A DNA stretch of 64,000 nucleotides from Lentilactobacillus diolivorans DSM 14421 (GCF_001434255.1 NZ_AZEY01000068.1:119330-183329); one strand, 5' to 3'; shown: positions 35,878 to 45,121, numbered from the stretch's first letter. A program made the numbers and translations. The notes: generated by a model not told the origin, from the letters alone.

Positions 35878-36777
35878 TTGAAAAAATACGCCGCAATTTT
35901 TGTTGCGCTTGGTGCCATCAGCTACGGCATTCCCGGATCACTCTTCAAAATGGCCCGCGCTCAAGGCGTTCATGATGGGATGCTACTATGTCTCACCTTC
36001 TTAATCGCCTGGCTTTTCTTTGTCGTGGCCAGTGCGTTCCTTAAACCAGCCAAACGAAACGTCCCTGATAAACGAGAAAAATGGCTGGTGATTCTCTCTG
36101 GCAGTTCCATGGGCTTCACCAATACATTCTACCTGCTCTCGCTTTCATATGTGCCGGTTGCGGTAGCTGCGGTTATGATGATGCAGTCGGTTTGGTTAGC
36201 CATTATTTTTTCCAGTGTTTTTCATCGACGTTGGCCGTCCCTGCTTCAAGTATTCAGTATTGGAATTGTTCTAATTGGAACCGTCTTGGCAACCGGTCTT
36301 GTCCCAATCCACCAGACAGTTTCACTGGTTGGCCTAAGTCTTAGTTTCCTGGCTGCGCTGGCCTATGCACTGACTATCCAGTTCACGGGCGGGATTGGTC
36401 AGGATTTACATCCATTAACGAAGGCCCGATTAATGAGCTTTGGAGCGCTATTGCTAATTATCATAATCTGGGGACATACCTTGTTTGAACCTCAAAGCTT
36501 GATCATTTCACTAAAATGGGGTGGCATCACATCATTTTTTGCAATGATTTTTCCACTAACCAGCTTTTCCTACTTCATGCCCCACCTCGCCATTGGCATT
36601 GGACCGATTATCTCATCATTAGAATTACCGTCTTCGGTGATTTTTGCCTTTTTCTTACTGGCAGAAGCGGTATCAGGATCTCAAGTCATCGGTGTTGGCT
36701 TGATTATTATAGCCGTCATCATCACCAACCTGATTCCTGTGTTGATGTATCGACGAAAGTACCAAACACATAACTGA
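35878..36777 (+). CDS. EamA/DMT-superfamily transporter
   Basis: A 299-aa protein with ten predicted membrane helices in two EamA repeats, each starting with a G-x-x-x-(Y/F)-G-like helix (FVALGAISYGIPGSLFKMA; LSFLAALAYALTIQFTG). Members export or exchange small metabolites; the substrate is not predictable. It starts with TTG, with GAGGTGA 5 nt upstream. Monocistronic, with its own bidirectional terminator downstream. Confidence 0.85.
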   Translation: MKKYAAIFVALGAISYGIPGSLFKMARAQGVHDGMLLCLTFLIAWLFFVVASAFLKPAKRNVPDKREKWLVILSGSSMGFTNTFYLLSLSYVPVAVAAVMMMQSVWLAIIFSSVFHRRWPSLLQVFSIGIVLIGTVLATGLVPIHQTVSLVGLSLSFLAALAYALTIQFTGGIGQDLHPLTKARLMSFGALLLIIIIWGHTLFEPQSLIISLKWGGITSFFAMIFPLTSFSYFMPHLAIGIGPIISSLELPSSVIFAFFLLAEAVSGSQVIGVGLIIIAVIITNLIPVLMYRRKYQTHN

Positions 36778-36810
36778 TTTTTTCAATAGCATATCAAAAT
36801 ACCACCATAC

Positions 36811-36858
36811 AAATAAGCCAGTCAAATGCCTAAAATGAGGACATTTGACTGGCTTATT
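36811..36858. terminator. Bidirectional terminator between DMT and ABC operons
   Basis: A perfect 17-bp stem, AATAAGCCAGTCAAATG and its complement, between two convergent genes. Confidence 0.85.
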
Positions 36859-36894
36859 AATTTATAAAATCATTTCTGCTAATAGTTAATTTGC

Positions 36895-37623
36895 TTACCG
36901 TTCCGCTGATTCGGCCACTTCTTCAGCCTGCTTAGCTTTTTTGCTGTTACTCTGACCCATTCGGTGATCCAGATATTCTGAAAGCAACGACAGCGAATAA
37001 CAAACAATGAAGTACATAACAGCCAGTGCCAAGAACATTGGAATCGTGTAATTCGTATTTTGACCATAAATAATCTGGGCATGATTCATCAGATCCGGCA
37101 AGACAATAATGGTTGCCAATGAGGTATCCTTTACCAGTGAAATAAACTGACTAACAATGGCTGGAATCATGTTTTTAACGGCCTGTGGCAGGATAATAAA
37201 CCGGAGTGCCTGCCAATACGATAATCCATTGGCTCTGGCACCTTCCATTTGACCAGTTGGAATTGAGACAATCCCAGCCCGGACGATTTCAGCGACCATC
37301 GCTGATTCGAAGATCGCCATCGCAATTACGGAGGCCCAAATTGGCGCTGGTTTAAACCCAATTTGTGGCAATCCAAAATACGTAAAGAAGATAATTAAAA
37401 TTAGCGGTAGGTTCCGGATAATATCAATCACAAAGCCGACAATTGCCGATACATATTTAATTTGAACGTACCGAATTACTCCCAAAATCAAACCAAGAAT
37501 ATAACTCAGAATGATTGAGAGAACCGATACAACAACCGTTACCCAAGCTCCTTCAAGAAGGAACCGGATATTGACCCATGAGTATGCGCCTAACACATTG
37601 AACATATCAAATAGATGCAGCAT
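36895..37623 (-). CDS. Polar amino acid ABC transporter permease (second)
   Basis: A 242-aa permease of the HisMQ/GlnP type, about five membrane helices. The EAA-type loop is MEGARANGLSYWQALRFIILPQAVKNMIP, and IRNLPLILIIFFTYFGLP is the early family signature. The C-terminal tail is highly charged (RMGQSNSKKAKQAEEVAESAER). Last gene of the glutamate/glutamine-like uptake operon, 15 nt after the other permease, with which it should form a heterodimer. Confidence 0.92.
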   Translation of the reverse strand: MLHLFDMFNVLGAYSWVNIRFLLEGAWVTVVVSVLSIILSYILGLILGVIRYVQIKYVSAIVGFVIDIIRNLPLILIIFFTYFGLPQIGFKPAPIWASVIAMAIFESAMVAEIVRAGIVSIPTGQMEGARANGLSYWQALRFIILPQAVKNMIPAIVSQFISLVKDTSLATIIVLPDLMNHAQIIYGQNTNYTIPMFLALAVMYFIVCYSLSLLSEYLDHRMGQSNSKKAKQAEEVAESAER

Positions 37624-37638
37624 AGTTTAGTTCCCCCT

Positions 37639-38277
37639 TTATGCCAATTTCTTTTCAAGATAACGCATATAATAACTGAGCGGCAAAGTTAGAATCAGGT
37701 ATAAAACACCGACACACAAGTAGGTACTCATACTTTGCAACGAATCAGATGCAATAACGTTTCCTTGATACATCAGATCAAAGCCGGCAACAAAGGCTAG
37801 AACCGATGAATTTTTAACCAAGTTGATAAATTGGTTGCCTAATGGTGGAATGACATAGCGGAAGGCTTGTGGTAAAACAATGTAGCGCATTGCTTGCCAG
37901 AACGACAATCCATTAGCCCGTGATCCTTCCATTTGACCGGGATCAACTGATTGAATACCGGACCGCACCGTCTCAGCGATAAACGCTGATGAATAGAGAA
38001 TCAGGCCAACTGTTCCGGCCGCGAACCCACTAATTTCAACAATATACATTGGAATAACAACGTAGAAGAACATCGTAATAACCAAAAGTGGAATATTTCG
38101 AAAAAGTTCAATATATGCTTTAGCAACGACTCTTGCAAATTTGTTAGGCATGACTTCCATAATCGCAAATCCAGAACCAATAATTAATGCAAAGATCAAT
38201 GCGATAATACTGCACAGAAGAGTCTGACCTAATCCATAAAGGAGCTCGCCACCATAATTTTGAAAAATACTAATCAT
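37639..38277 (-). CDS. Polar amino acid ABC transporter permease (first)
   Basis: A 212-aa HisMQ-type permease. FRNIPLLVITMFFYVVIP and MEGSRANGLSFWQAMRYIVLPQAFRYVIPPLGNQFI are family signatures nearly identical to those of the partner permease. The start overlaps the stop of the binding-protein gene by 4 bases, so translation is coupled. Confidence 0.92.
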   Translation of the reverse strand: MISIFQNYGGELLYGLGQTLLCSIIALIFALIIGSGFAIMEVMPNKFARVVAKAYIELFRNIPLLVITMFFYVVIPMYIVEISGFAAGTVGLILYSSAFIAETVRSGIQSVDPGQMEGSRANGLSFWQAMRYIVLPQAFRYVIPPLGNQFINLVKNSSVLAFVAGFDLMYQGNVIASDSLQSMSTYLCVGVLYLILTLPLSYYMRYLEKKLA

Positions 38278-39104
38278 CGTTCAGCCCCCTTAAAGTCAAA
38301 TCCTTTAACCTTGTGGAACCACTTGTACAATAATTTATTGTACTGACCAGAGTTTTCAACCTTGGTTAACGCTTGATTCAGCGCATCACGGAACTTACCT
38401 TGACCTTTATCAACGGCAATTCCATATGGTTCCTTAGTAAACGTCCCGCCAACAACTGAATAACCGGGATTTTCAATTGACATCCCATATAAAATACCGT
38501 TATCAGTTGTCAACGCTTGTCCTTGGCCAGACTTTAAGGCGGTTAAAGCTTGAGAATAATCAGTTAGTTGAAGGACTTTAGCCTTTGGCGCGAATTTCTT
38601 AATGTTTTGAACCGAATTGGAACCAACAACGCCTAAGACCACGTCACCCTTATGATTCAAGTCACGAACATTTTTAATTGGGCTGCCATTCTTAACTAGA
38701 ATTGCTTGGCCGGCATCAAAGTATGATCGTGAAAAATCAACCTGCTCAGCTCGTTGTGGCGTAATTGTCATGGTTGCCATAATGGCATCAATATTTCCGT
38801 TTCGAAGCAATGGCATTCGGGTTTGACTCGTTACTTGAATAAACCGTGCCTTGCCATCCTTGCCAAGAATCTGCTTAGTCATTGCTTTGGCTAAATCAAT
38901 TTCAAACCCCTTAATCTGGTTATCCTTAACATCCATTAGACCAAACAGCTTCGTATCAGCTTTTACTCCCCAAGTAATGGTCTTGGATTGCCGGTCGTCG
39001 CGTAACACATCCTTTTTTGATCCACTGCTGCTACATGCACCCAGCGAAACAATCATCACGGCTAGGGCAATTAATAACCCAATCTTTGAAAAGATCCTCT
39101 TCAT
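38274..39104 (-). CDS. Polar amino acid-binding lipoprotein
   Basis: A 276-aa extracytoplasmic substrate-binding protein (SBP_bac_3). The signal peptide ends in the lipobox VSLGACS. FEIDLAKAMTKQIL and PLLRNGNIDAIMATMTITPQRAEQVDFS are the classic family motifs that line an acidic or amide amino-acid pocket. Glutamate, aspartate or glutamine are the likely ligands (inference from family). Confidence 0.92.
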   Translation of the reverse strand: MKRIFSKIGLLIALAVMIVSLGACSSSGSKKDVLRDDRQSKTITWGVKADTKLFGLMDVKDNQIKGFEIDLAKAMTKQILGKDGKARFIQVTSQTRMPLLRNGNIDAIMATMTITPQRAEQVDFSRSYFDAGQAILVKNGSPIKNVRDLNHKGDVVLGVVGSNSVQNIKKFAPKAKVLQLTDYSQALTALKSGQGQALTTDNGILYGMSIENPGYSVVGGTFTKEPYGIAVDKGQGKFRDALNQALTKVENSGQYNKLLYKWFHKVKGFDFKGAER

Positions 39105-39130
39105 GATGAAACCTCCCGATAAACTTATTT

Positions 39131-39871
39131 TTAATGCGTGATAATTTTGCCAAGGAATTGACGTGCACGTTCATTGGAGGGTTCACCATCAAAGAATTTC
39201 TCACTACTATCATCTTCCAGAATCTGCCCATCATCCATGAAAATAACCCGGTTGGCAACTTCACGTGCAAATCCCATTTCATGGGTTACAACCAACATGG
39301 TCATGTCTGAATCGTTGGCGATATCCTTCATAACGTTCAAAACATCATCGATCATTTCAGGATCCAACGCACTGGTTGGTTCATCAAACAAAAGACACTT
39401 GGGCTTCATTGCTAATGAACGCGCAATCGCGATTCGTTGTTGCTGACCACCGGATAATTGTGCCGGATATTTGTTTGCCTGACTTTCAAGCCCAACTTGG
39501 TCCAACAACTGCCTGGCAACCTTCTTATTTTCTTCCTCAGGTCGATGAAGCACAATTCGAGGTGCCAACATGATATTTTCCAAAATTGTCTTATTTGCAT
39601 ACAAGTTAAAGTGTTGGAACACCATGCCAACATTTTTTCGGATTCGGTTCATGTCGGTCTTCCGATCTGCCAAATCCTGGCCGTTAACAATCAACTTACC
39701 CTCTTGGATTCTTTCAAGCCCATTAACAGTGCGAATTAACGTTGACTTACCAGATCCGGAAGGTCCGATTAAAACAACGGTTTCCCCCGCCTCAATCTTC
39801 AAATTAATATCTTTTAAAGCATGGAAACTGCCGTAGTACTTTTGTACATCTTGAAATTCGATCATTGCCAT
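39131..39871 (-). CDS. glnQ: Polar amino acid ABC transporter ATP-binding protein
   Basis: A 246-aa ATPase. Walker A LIGPSGSGKSTLIRTVN, Q-loop MVFQHFNLY, signature LSGGQQQRIAIARSLA, Walker B LLFDEPTSALDPE and VTHEMGFAREVANRVIFMDDG are all typical of GlnQ/GltL. First gene of the four-gene operon. Start chosen at ATG 39871, 8 nt after GGAGG; ten codons of open frame upstream lack homology. Confidence 0.93.
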   Translation of the reverse strand: MAMIEFQDVQKYYGSFHALKDINLKIEAGETVVLIGPSGSGKSTLIRTVNGLERIQEGKLIVNGQDLADRKTDMNRIRKNVGMVFQHFNLYANKTILENIMLAPRIVLHRPEEENKKVARQLLDQVGLESQANKYPAQLSGGQQQRIAIARSLAMKPKCLLFDEPTSALDPEMIDDVLNVMKDIANDSDMTMLVVTHEMGFAREVANRVIFMDDGQILEDDSSEKFFDGEPSNERARQFLGKIITH

Positions 39872-40148
39872 GTCATTTTCCTCCAATACCTTTAGGCTCA
39901 TTATTAAAATTGCCTAAGAATGTTCTTGTATCCATATTATGTTAAAAAACGCCGTAGGTCAAAAAATTGTAACAAAAATTTGATACCCGTGTCACATCTT
40001 CTGCCAATATAGGCATAAAGTTCAAAACTGGCCCAAACTAGCTGAAAAGAGTGGTTTAGGCCAGGCGTTAATTAATTAGAATATCCGAATACTTTAACTT
40101 GAATATCTAATTATAATTCACATTTAGGGGAAAGCAAAGAGAATTTGT

Positions 40149-40450
40149 GGAAAGAGTGTGCAAGCAGACGGTCAGCTCCCAGAATATAAGCGTTTCAATC
40201 TGATATTCCCGGTTTTGGAATATCAGATTGAAACGCTTATATGGCCGGGAGTTGTCTGCTTGCACACGTTTCTGCTCGGCAGCCTAAAACATCGCACTAT
40301 GTAATAATCAGCAACCATCTCACCTTATATGGCCGGAAGCTGCTTGTCCACACACGTTTCTGCTCGGTAGTCCAAAATAAAAGCTACCCTAACCTTATAT
40401 TCTGGGAGTTGTCTGCTTACACACGTTTTCTGCTCAGTAGTCCAAAACAT
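40149..40450 (+). repeat. Structured repeat family 1, locus D
   Basis: The best-preserved hairpin of the window, at 40156-40267. The outer helix is a perfect 14 bp (GTGTGCAAGCAGAC with GTCTGCTTGCACAC), bulge GGTC, helix AGCTCCC/GGGAGTT, internal loop AGA x GGCC, long perfect inner helix (ATATAAGCGTTTCAATC and on), loop CGGTTT. Two more 3'-half units follow, at about 40322-40360 and 40392-40430. The last has TATATTCTGGGAG instead of TATATGGCCGGGAG, that is, the complement of the 5'-strand motif placed in the 3' strand. No plus-strand gene precedes it; glnQ starts 280 bp to the left. The rest of 39872-40631 holds an AT-rich imperfect palindrome at 40075-40115 and no gene. Confidence 0.92.
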
Positions 40451-40631
40451 CGCACTACACAATTAAACAGCAATTCACCAAATAGGGTCGGGGAACTCAA
40501 ACACGATTTCACCAAATCACCCAGCCATTTTTAAAACACCATCATTCTAAAATTTCCACGACAATCCAAACGATCCCCAAACAATTTCTTATATCCGGAA
40601 AATTGTCCCAGTCTTTAAACGTTGGTCAAAA

Positions 40632-40672
40632 GAAAAACCAGCCAAGAGCCAATACGGCCCTTAACTGGTTTC
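40632..40672 (-). terminator. Terminator of the membrane-protein operon
   Basis: Minus strand: AAACCAG...CTGGTTTTT with inner GGGCC/GGCTC pairing, ending in a T-run, 12 nt after the stop of the 280-aa gene. Confidence 0.75.
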
Positions 40673-40684
40673 GTGTCCTTAACA

Positions 40685-41527
40685 CTACCTAAGCGCGTCA
40701 GTCTTCTTATATGCCACGCTAGCTCGCAATTTATATTCTTGAGGGTGTTCAATCACACCTGCACGACCAATCTCTTTATATGGCCCGCCGACAATCGTAA
40801 CCGATGCCAAATACAATTTTAAATCCGATAAATCAATGGAACGAACAGCTTGCAAGCCGACTCGCTTGATTTCCCCAATTGGATAGATTTCTGCTTGATT
40901 CAGCCCGCCGTAAATAATCAACGCATTTCCCTGCTTACGCATATCAAAATAAGGCAACATGACACCCTTGCCAATTGCATAAACTGGTTTACCGTCAACT
41001 TTTAGTAATTCGTAAATTTTTCGATCACCCATCCCGTTGTAATCGGTTCGAAACAGCTGGGCCTGCTTCATCAACGCAACTAATCGATCTACATTTGCTT
41101 GCTCTGCTTCAGTGGTTGAAACCTTTGCCGGTAAAACATGAGAGTTATCAAAAACACCATTAGCCGGAATATTGGTTTGCCGACCTTCAGGAATCACGGT
41201 CGTTCCCATTTTTGAATTAACCTGGGTTTCTTGTGGATGATGCCCTAGATGCAGCCATTTAGCTAACTGTGGAGAAATATCAAACCACGGTTGGCGTTTA
41301 GTGAAGTAGTAAAAAATATTACAAATTGTAAAGTACAGCAAAATAATTGCGACTGCGAGGATTAAAATTCCCTGTTTGTAAATCCCATTTTTCAGGAAAC
41401 GTAAGCTGATATAGAACAAATACATATCACCTAATGCGCCCAAAACAGTATAAATTCGACTTTTAACCGTGACACCAATATTGAAATAACCGAGGTAGTG
41501 ATTAATCATATCTAAGAAACTAAACAT
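40685..41527 (-). CDS. Lactobacillus-type membrane protein (DUF6681-like)
   Basis: A 280-aa protein with two membrane helices near the N-terminus (YTVLGALGDMYLFYISLRF and GILILAVAIILLYFTICNIFYYF) and a soluble region from residue 80. I recall a family in lactobacilli beginning with the same FSFLDMINHYLGYFN motif (annotated DUF6681); its function is unknown. It lies 2 nt after the Thr-rich membrane protein gene and probably forms an operon with it. A cell-surface role is only a guess. Confidence 0.7.
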   Translation of the reverse strand: MFSFLDMINHYLGYFNIGVTVKSRIYTVLGALGDMYLFYISLRFLKNGIYKQGILILAVAIILLYFTICNIFYYFTKRQPWFDISPQLAKWLHLGHHPQETQVNSKMGTTVIPEGRQTNIPANGVFDNSHVLPAKVSTTEAEQANVDRLVALMKQAQLFRTDYNGMGDRKIYELLKVDGKPVYAIGKGVMLPYFDMRKQGNALIIYGGLNQAEIYPIGEIKRVGLQAVRSIDLSDLKLYLASVTIVGGPYKEIGRAGVIEHPQEYKLRASVAYKKTDALR

Positions 41528-41529
41528 TA

Positions 41530-42201
41530 TTAATTTGTCCCCCCATCAGTGCCTTGGGTCGTTGTCCCATCATTTGTACCCGTAGTACCGCCGCCAGTGG
41601 TCGTTGTTGATTTATTCGTCCCGGTCGTAGTATTACCAGTATTATTTTGAGCCCCTGTATCACCCGTATTATCCTGCGAAGTATCAGTGTTATCGTTAGT
41701 ATTACCCGTCGTTGCAGTATTATCGTTATTCGTCGACTTCTTGGTTGTACCGGTATTGCCGGTATTAGTTGACTTCTTGTTCCCAGTTGATTTCTTAGTC
41801 GTACCAGTTGTGGTATTACCGGTAGTTGTGGTCGAACTTTCAGTTGAGTCCGCTGTATCATCTGACGAATTATCGGCACTTGAAGAAGCCTTCTCAGATG
41901 AAGCTTTTTTTCGTGAGGATGCTTCAGCTTCCTTCTTTTTTAACGACGATTCTTTCGCCTTTTCAGAAGATGTCTTGGCATCGTCGCTTGATTCATTTTT
42001 ATCTTTATCATTAGTTGTCTTAGGCTTTGACTTGCCAAAAATCGAATTTGAAACGTTCTTTTGATTAGTGGTTTGAGTGGTGGTAGGCGTTCCTTCATTA
42101 GTCGATGTAACCTTGTTTACCACGACATTTGTAGCCCCAAGCGCTAATGAAATTGATAAAATTGCAAATGGCGTTATTAATGGCGGAATTCTATTATCCA
42201 T
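41530..42201 (-). CDS. Membrane-anchored low-complexity Ser/Thr/Asn-rich protein
   Basis: A 223-aa protein. An N-terminal hydrophobic segment (PFAILSISLALGATNVVV) is followed by a charged Lys/Glu/Ser part (residues ~55-105) and then a long, imperfectly repeated TTTTGNTTTGTTKKSTGN-like tract to the C-terminus. No sorting signal. It has the composition of wall-spanning or glycosylated linkers, likely disordered outside the membrane. The repeat-rich coding region can vary in length between strains by slippage. In front of the DUF6681-like gene. Confidence 0.7.
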   Translation of the reverse strand: MDNRIPPLITPFAILSISLALGATNVVVNKVTSTNEGTPTTTQTTNQKNVSNSIFGKSKPKTTNDKDKNESSDDAKTSSEKAKESSLKKKEAEASSRKKASSEKASSSADNSSDDTADSTESSTTTTGNTTTGTTKKSTGNKKSTNTGNTGTTKKSTNNDNTATTGNTNDNTDTSQDNTGDTGAQNNTGNTTTGTNKSTTTTGGGTTGTNDGTTTQGTDGGTN

Positions 42202-42277
42202 TCAAAAAACTTCCTTAACTAAAATTTGGTAATCTATATTATCGCACATTTTAGTTAAACTATCCGTAAACTTTTGG

Positions 42278-42721
42278 TTAATTATTCGTTAAACTGGCAC
42301 ACTGTGGACAAAGACCATAGATCTGAAAGAGATGACCCGTGACTTTGCAACCATCCAACTGCGATGTAATTTCCTCACTTAATGGACAGTCTTTTAATTC
42401 AATGACCTTACCACAGTTACTACAAATAAAATGATGATGATGTTCATGTTGAAAATCACATTGAAATTTTACGGAAGCCCGATCGCCTTGAACCTGTCTT
42501 TCGACAATTCCGAGATTGGCAAATTCGGAAATGTTTCGATAAATCGTATTATGGCTCATTTTGGGGAAAGTTTGACGCATGAAATTGTCAATACTGGTCA
42601 CTTCAACAAATCGTTTGGTTGCCGTATTAACTAAAAATTCCAGCATTGCCGTCCGTTGCTTCGTGATTTTAAAATTATTACTTTTTAATACACGGGTTGC
42701 TTCTTCAATTGCTGCAGGCAT
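42278..42721 (-). CDS. Fur-family metal-dependent regulator
   Basis: A 147-aa protein. The winged helix covers residues ~10-80 (KITKQRTAMLEFLVN, SHNTIYRNISEFANLGIVERQ), followed by the metal-sensing/dimerisation domain with HEHHHHFICSNCGKVIEL and the second zinc pair CPQC. Both CXXC motifs for structural zinc are present. PerR, Fur or Zur cannot be separated by eye; the first domain lacks an obvious PerR-type aspartate check. Start at ATG 42721, 5 nt after AGGTGG; the ATG three codons upstream overlaps the ribosome binding site. Confidence 0.9.
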   Translation of the reverse strand: MPAAIEEATRVLKSNNFKITKQRTAMLEFLVNTATKRFVEVTSIDNFMRQTFPKMSHNTIYRNISEFANLGIVERQVQGDRASVKFQCDFQHEHHHHFICSNCGKVIELKDCPLSEEITSQLDGCKVTGHLFQIYGLCPQCASLTNN

Positions 42722-42836
42722 AACATCCACCTCTTAGTTTAAATACCTATCAGTTAACTTATTTATAGAGTAATCATTACTATTAGAGTTAGTCTATCAC
42801 ATATTCAACCATTCAACAACGATTCCAATGGTTGCC

Positions 42837-43394
42837 TTAATTTAAATAAGTTGTCACGATCCGATCAACCCGTTTTTTGGTTGCAGCGAGGTTTTGATTA
42901 ACAATCTCGAACGCTTTACCTTTAAGCACAGCTGGCATTTCTAGATCACGATGGTATTCCGGACTTTTAACCCGTTTGGCAACCATCGCGGTATCGTCTC
43001 CTCGAACCATCATCCGTTCTTGAAGTTCCTGAGTGTCACCGACTTTAAGGAAAATAATGACCGCTTTCGTGCCTAATTTCTGTTGATAAGTAATGGCCCC
43101 AGCTGTGTCCAAGACAATACAGGCAAACGGGGTCTGCTTCCAAGCATTTTGTAGTCCTTCGTAAGAGGAACCGTAAAGATTGCCGGCGTATTCAACCGAC
43201 TCTAGATAATGATTCTTGGCAAAGGACAGCCGGGTTTCAAAATAATAATCAACCCCATTGCGCTCGTTTGAACGTGGCGGCCGCGTTGTGTGCGTGATGA
43301 CCTTGGTCATATTAAAGTGATCATGCAAATAATTTCGAACTGTGGTCTTGCCGCTGCCGGCCGCCCCAGTAATGACAAACACTCGATTTTCCAT
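42837..43394 (-). CDS. Guanylate kinase-like P-loop protein
   Basis: A 185-aa protein with the guanylate kinase layout: P-loop VITGAAGSGKTTVRNYL, TTRPPRSNERNGVDYYFETRLSF (GMP-binding region), and FLKVGDTQELQERMMVRGDD as the lid. The GMP-site sequence TTRPPR.NE..GVDYYF is kept. It is probably a paralogue of the essential gmk and not the main enzyme, because of its divergent LID and its pairing with a NUDIX gene; that is inference. The start lies 3 nt after the NUDIX stop. Confidence 0.8.
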   Translation of the reverse strand: MENRVFVITGAAGSGKTTVRNYLHDHFNMTKVITHTTRPPRSNERNGVDYYFETRLSFAKNHYLESVEYAGNLYGSSYEGLQNAWKQTPFACIVLDTAGAITYQQKLGTKAVIIFLKVGDTQELQERMMVRGDDTAMVAKRVKSPEYHRDLEMPAVLKGKAFEIVNQNLAATKKRVDRIVTTYLN

Positions 43395-43397
43395 CGC

Positions 43398-43823
43398 TTA
43401 ATCCCCAATTCCCTCTTTATTGCGAATATATTCATCAGCATTCTTTAATAATTGCTTTAAATTGTTATAGGTTAACTTATCGTAAGCCTGTTGGTAATCG
43501 AACCAGCCAAAAGAATTAATTTCTTCAACTTGACGCGTTACTTTCACATCCGGAGCAACCTTACTAACAAAGAAGGTGACATCTTTGTGATGCCCATTTT
43601 TCATGTCATATTCAATCTTTTCTTTAAAATTCGAATCGATGTCAGTCTTTAAACTGGTTTCTTCGCGAATTTCCCGAACCGCTGTTTGAATTAGATTCTC
43701 ATTAGCTTCAACATGACCTTTTGGCAATCCCCAAAAGTCGTCAGTCGCGCTTTGTAATAATAGGTAACAAATTTCACCATCCTGAACATTATAAACAACC
43801 GCCCCACTTGCATACTCAGTGAT
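43398..43823 (-). CDS. NUDIX hydrolase
   Basis: A 141-aa hydrolase. The complete Nudix box is GHVEANENLIQTAVREIREETSL. The N-terminal SGAVVYNVQDGEICYLLLQS and FWGLPKGHVE resemble bis(5'-nucleosyl)-tetraphosphatases (Ap4A hydrolase type). The ATG at 43823 follows GGAGG by 8 nt; ten codons of open frame upstream include that site. Coupled to the guanylate kinase-like gene. Confidence 0.88.
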   Translation of the reverse strand: MTEYASGAVVYNVQDGEICYLLLQSATDDFWGLPKGHVEANENLIQTAVREIREETSLKTDIDSNFKEKIEYDMKNGHHKDVTFFVSKVAPDVKVTRQVEEINSFGWFDYQQAYDKLTYNNLKQLLKNADEYIRNKEGIGD

Positions 43824-43966
43824 CATCTTGAGTTCCTCCTCAATTATTTTCATCTTAATTCTTGATTGCTTTCTATTCTATCATTTAGGACGATAAACAA
43901 ACAAAAAAAGTCCAACTACAAACTTATAAAATCAATTTCCAATCAGACCATATTTAGATAAAGGAC

Positions 43967-45121
43967 CTATGATTTGGCCGGCACATGTCCCAATGACCAC
44001 TTCAGCAGCAGTGGCGCCACAATCGTCGATAATACAATGACAATAATAATCTCTGAATACAAGTTAGTCGCCATTAAATGCGCCCCCAAACCAATTTGGG
44101 CAATAATCAGTGCCATTTCGCCCCGGGAAACCATTCCTGAACCAATTGCGATGGCACTGTGCCAGTTCAGATTCGTCAAACGCGCGCCAATTGCACCACC
44201 GACCAACTTGGTAACGATCGCCAAGCCCGTCATAATCACAATAAAGCCAAAGTTTTTGATGACACCACCAAAAGTCATATCCAAGCCAATGCTTACAAAG
44301 AAAATCGGGATAAAAAACGTATAACCCACTGAGCTAACACTAGTTGAAACTTCAGACTGGAATTCAGTTTGAGAAACGGCCACCCCAGCGAAGAAGGCAC
44401 CAACAACCGCACTCAATCCGGTTGCATCAGCCAGCCAAGCCATTGACAGACATAAAAAGAGTGACGTAATGGCAACGGATCCATGAACCGGCAACCGCTC
44501 CGCCAGCTTTAAAAGAACCGGAGCGCCCCACTTAACAACGGCAATCACTAACACGAAATAAATGAATTGATATCCGGTTGTGACAACCAAATTAGTTTTT
44601 CCTGCTTCCCCCACGCCAAACGAACTTACAAAAATACTTAGCAAAATCACCGCAATAATGTCATCGACAACCGCCGCACCCAAAATTGTGGCACCCTCTT
44701 TTGTATTTAGCCGCTTGAACTCTCTAAGGACTTCCACACTAATTGAAACAGACGTAGCCGCAAAAATAACGCCCCAGAAAATTGCTTTTTCAAACGATTG
44801 GCCGAGCCACTGACCATATACCGTAAAGGCAACCATTGGAAATAAAACACCAATTGCCGCCACACTGATGGCAGGTTTAAAGTATTTTCTTAATAGATCC
44901 AAATCACTCTCAATGCCCGCAATAAACATTAGAATAATCACGCCAATTTCTGAACCGGCATGCATTAAAGCTGTATTTTGCAAAATACCAAGGAGACCTG
45001 GGCCTAAAAGCACGCCCACTAATAGTTGACCAATCACCGCCGGCATGCCTACCCGCTGACTAATCGCGCCAGCCAGCAGCGTCAATATTAAAATAAGTGC
45101 AATTTGACCAATATAATTCAT
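43967..45121 (-). CDS. Cation:proton antiporter (CPA2/NapA type)
   Basis: A 384-aa membrane protein with about 12-13 helices. GMPAVIGQLLVGVLLGPGLLGI, GVIILMFIAGIESDLDLL, FAATSVSISVEVLREF and GAAVVDDIIAVILLSIFV, with the ion-binding VVDD pair, are characteristic of NapA-like Na+/H+ antiporters. No RCK/TrkA domain is attached. It likely exports sodium and adjusts cytoplasmic pH. Divergent from pepX. Confidence 0.92.
   Translation of the reverse strand: MNYIGQIALILILTLLAGAISQRVGMPAVIGQLLVGVLLGPGLLGILQNTALMHAGSEIGVIILMFIAGIESDLDLLRKYFKPAISVAAIGVLFPMVAFTVYGQWLGQSFEKAIFWGVIFAATSVSISVEVLREFKRLNTKEGATILGAAVVDDIIAVILLSIFVSSFGVGEAGKTNLVVTTGYQFIYFVLVIAVVKWGAPVLLKLAERLPVHGSVAITSLFLCLSMAWLADATGLSAVVGAFFAGVAVSQTEFQSEVSTSVSSVGYTFFIPIFFVSIGLDMTFGGVIKNFGFIVIMTGLAIVTKLVGGAIGARLTNLNWHSAIAIGSGMVSRGEMALIIAQIGLGAHLMATNLYSEIIIVIVLSTIVAPLLLKWSLGHVPAKS

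Noticed and set aside
41687..42064. Antisense valine/leucine-rich frame opposite the Thr/Ser-rich protein
   Set aside because: It is the mirror of the low-complexity codons on the minus strand; no initiation signals.
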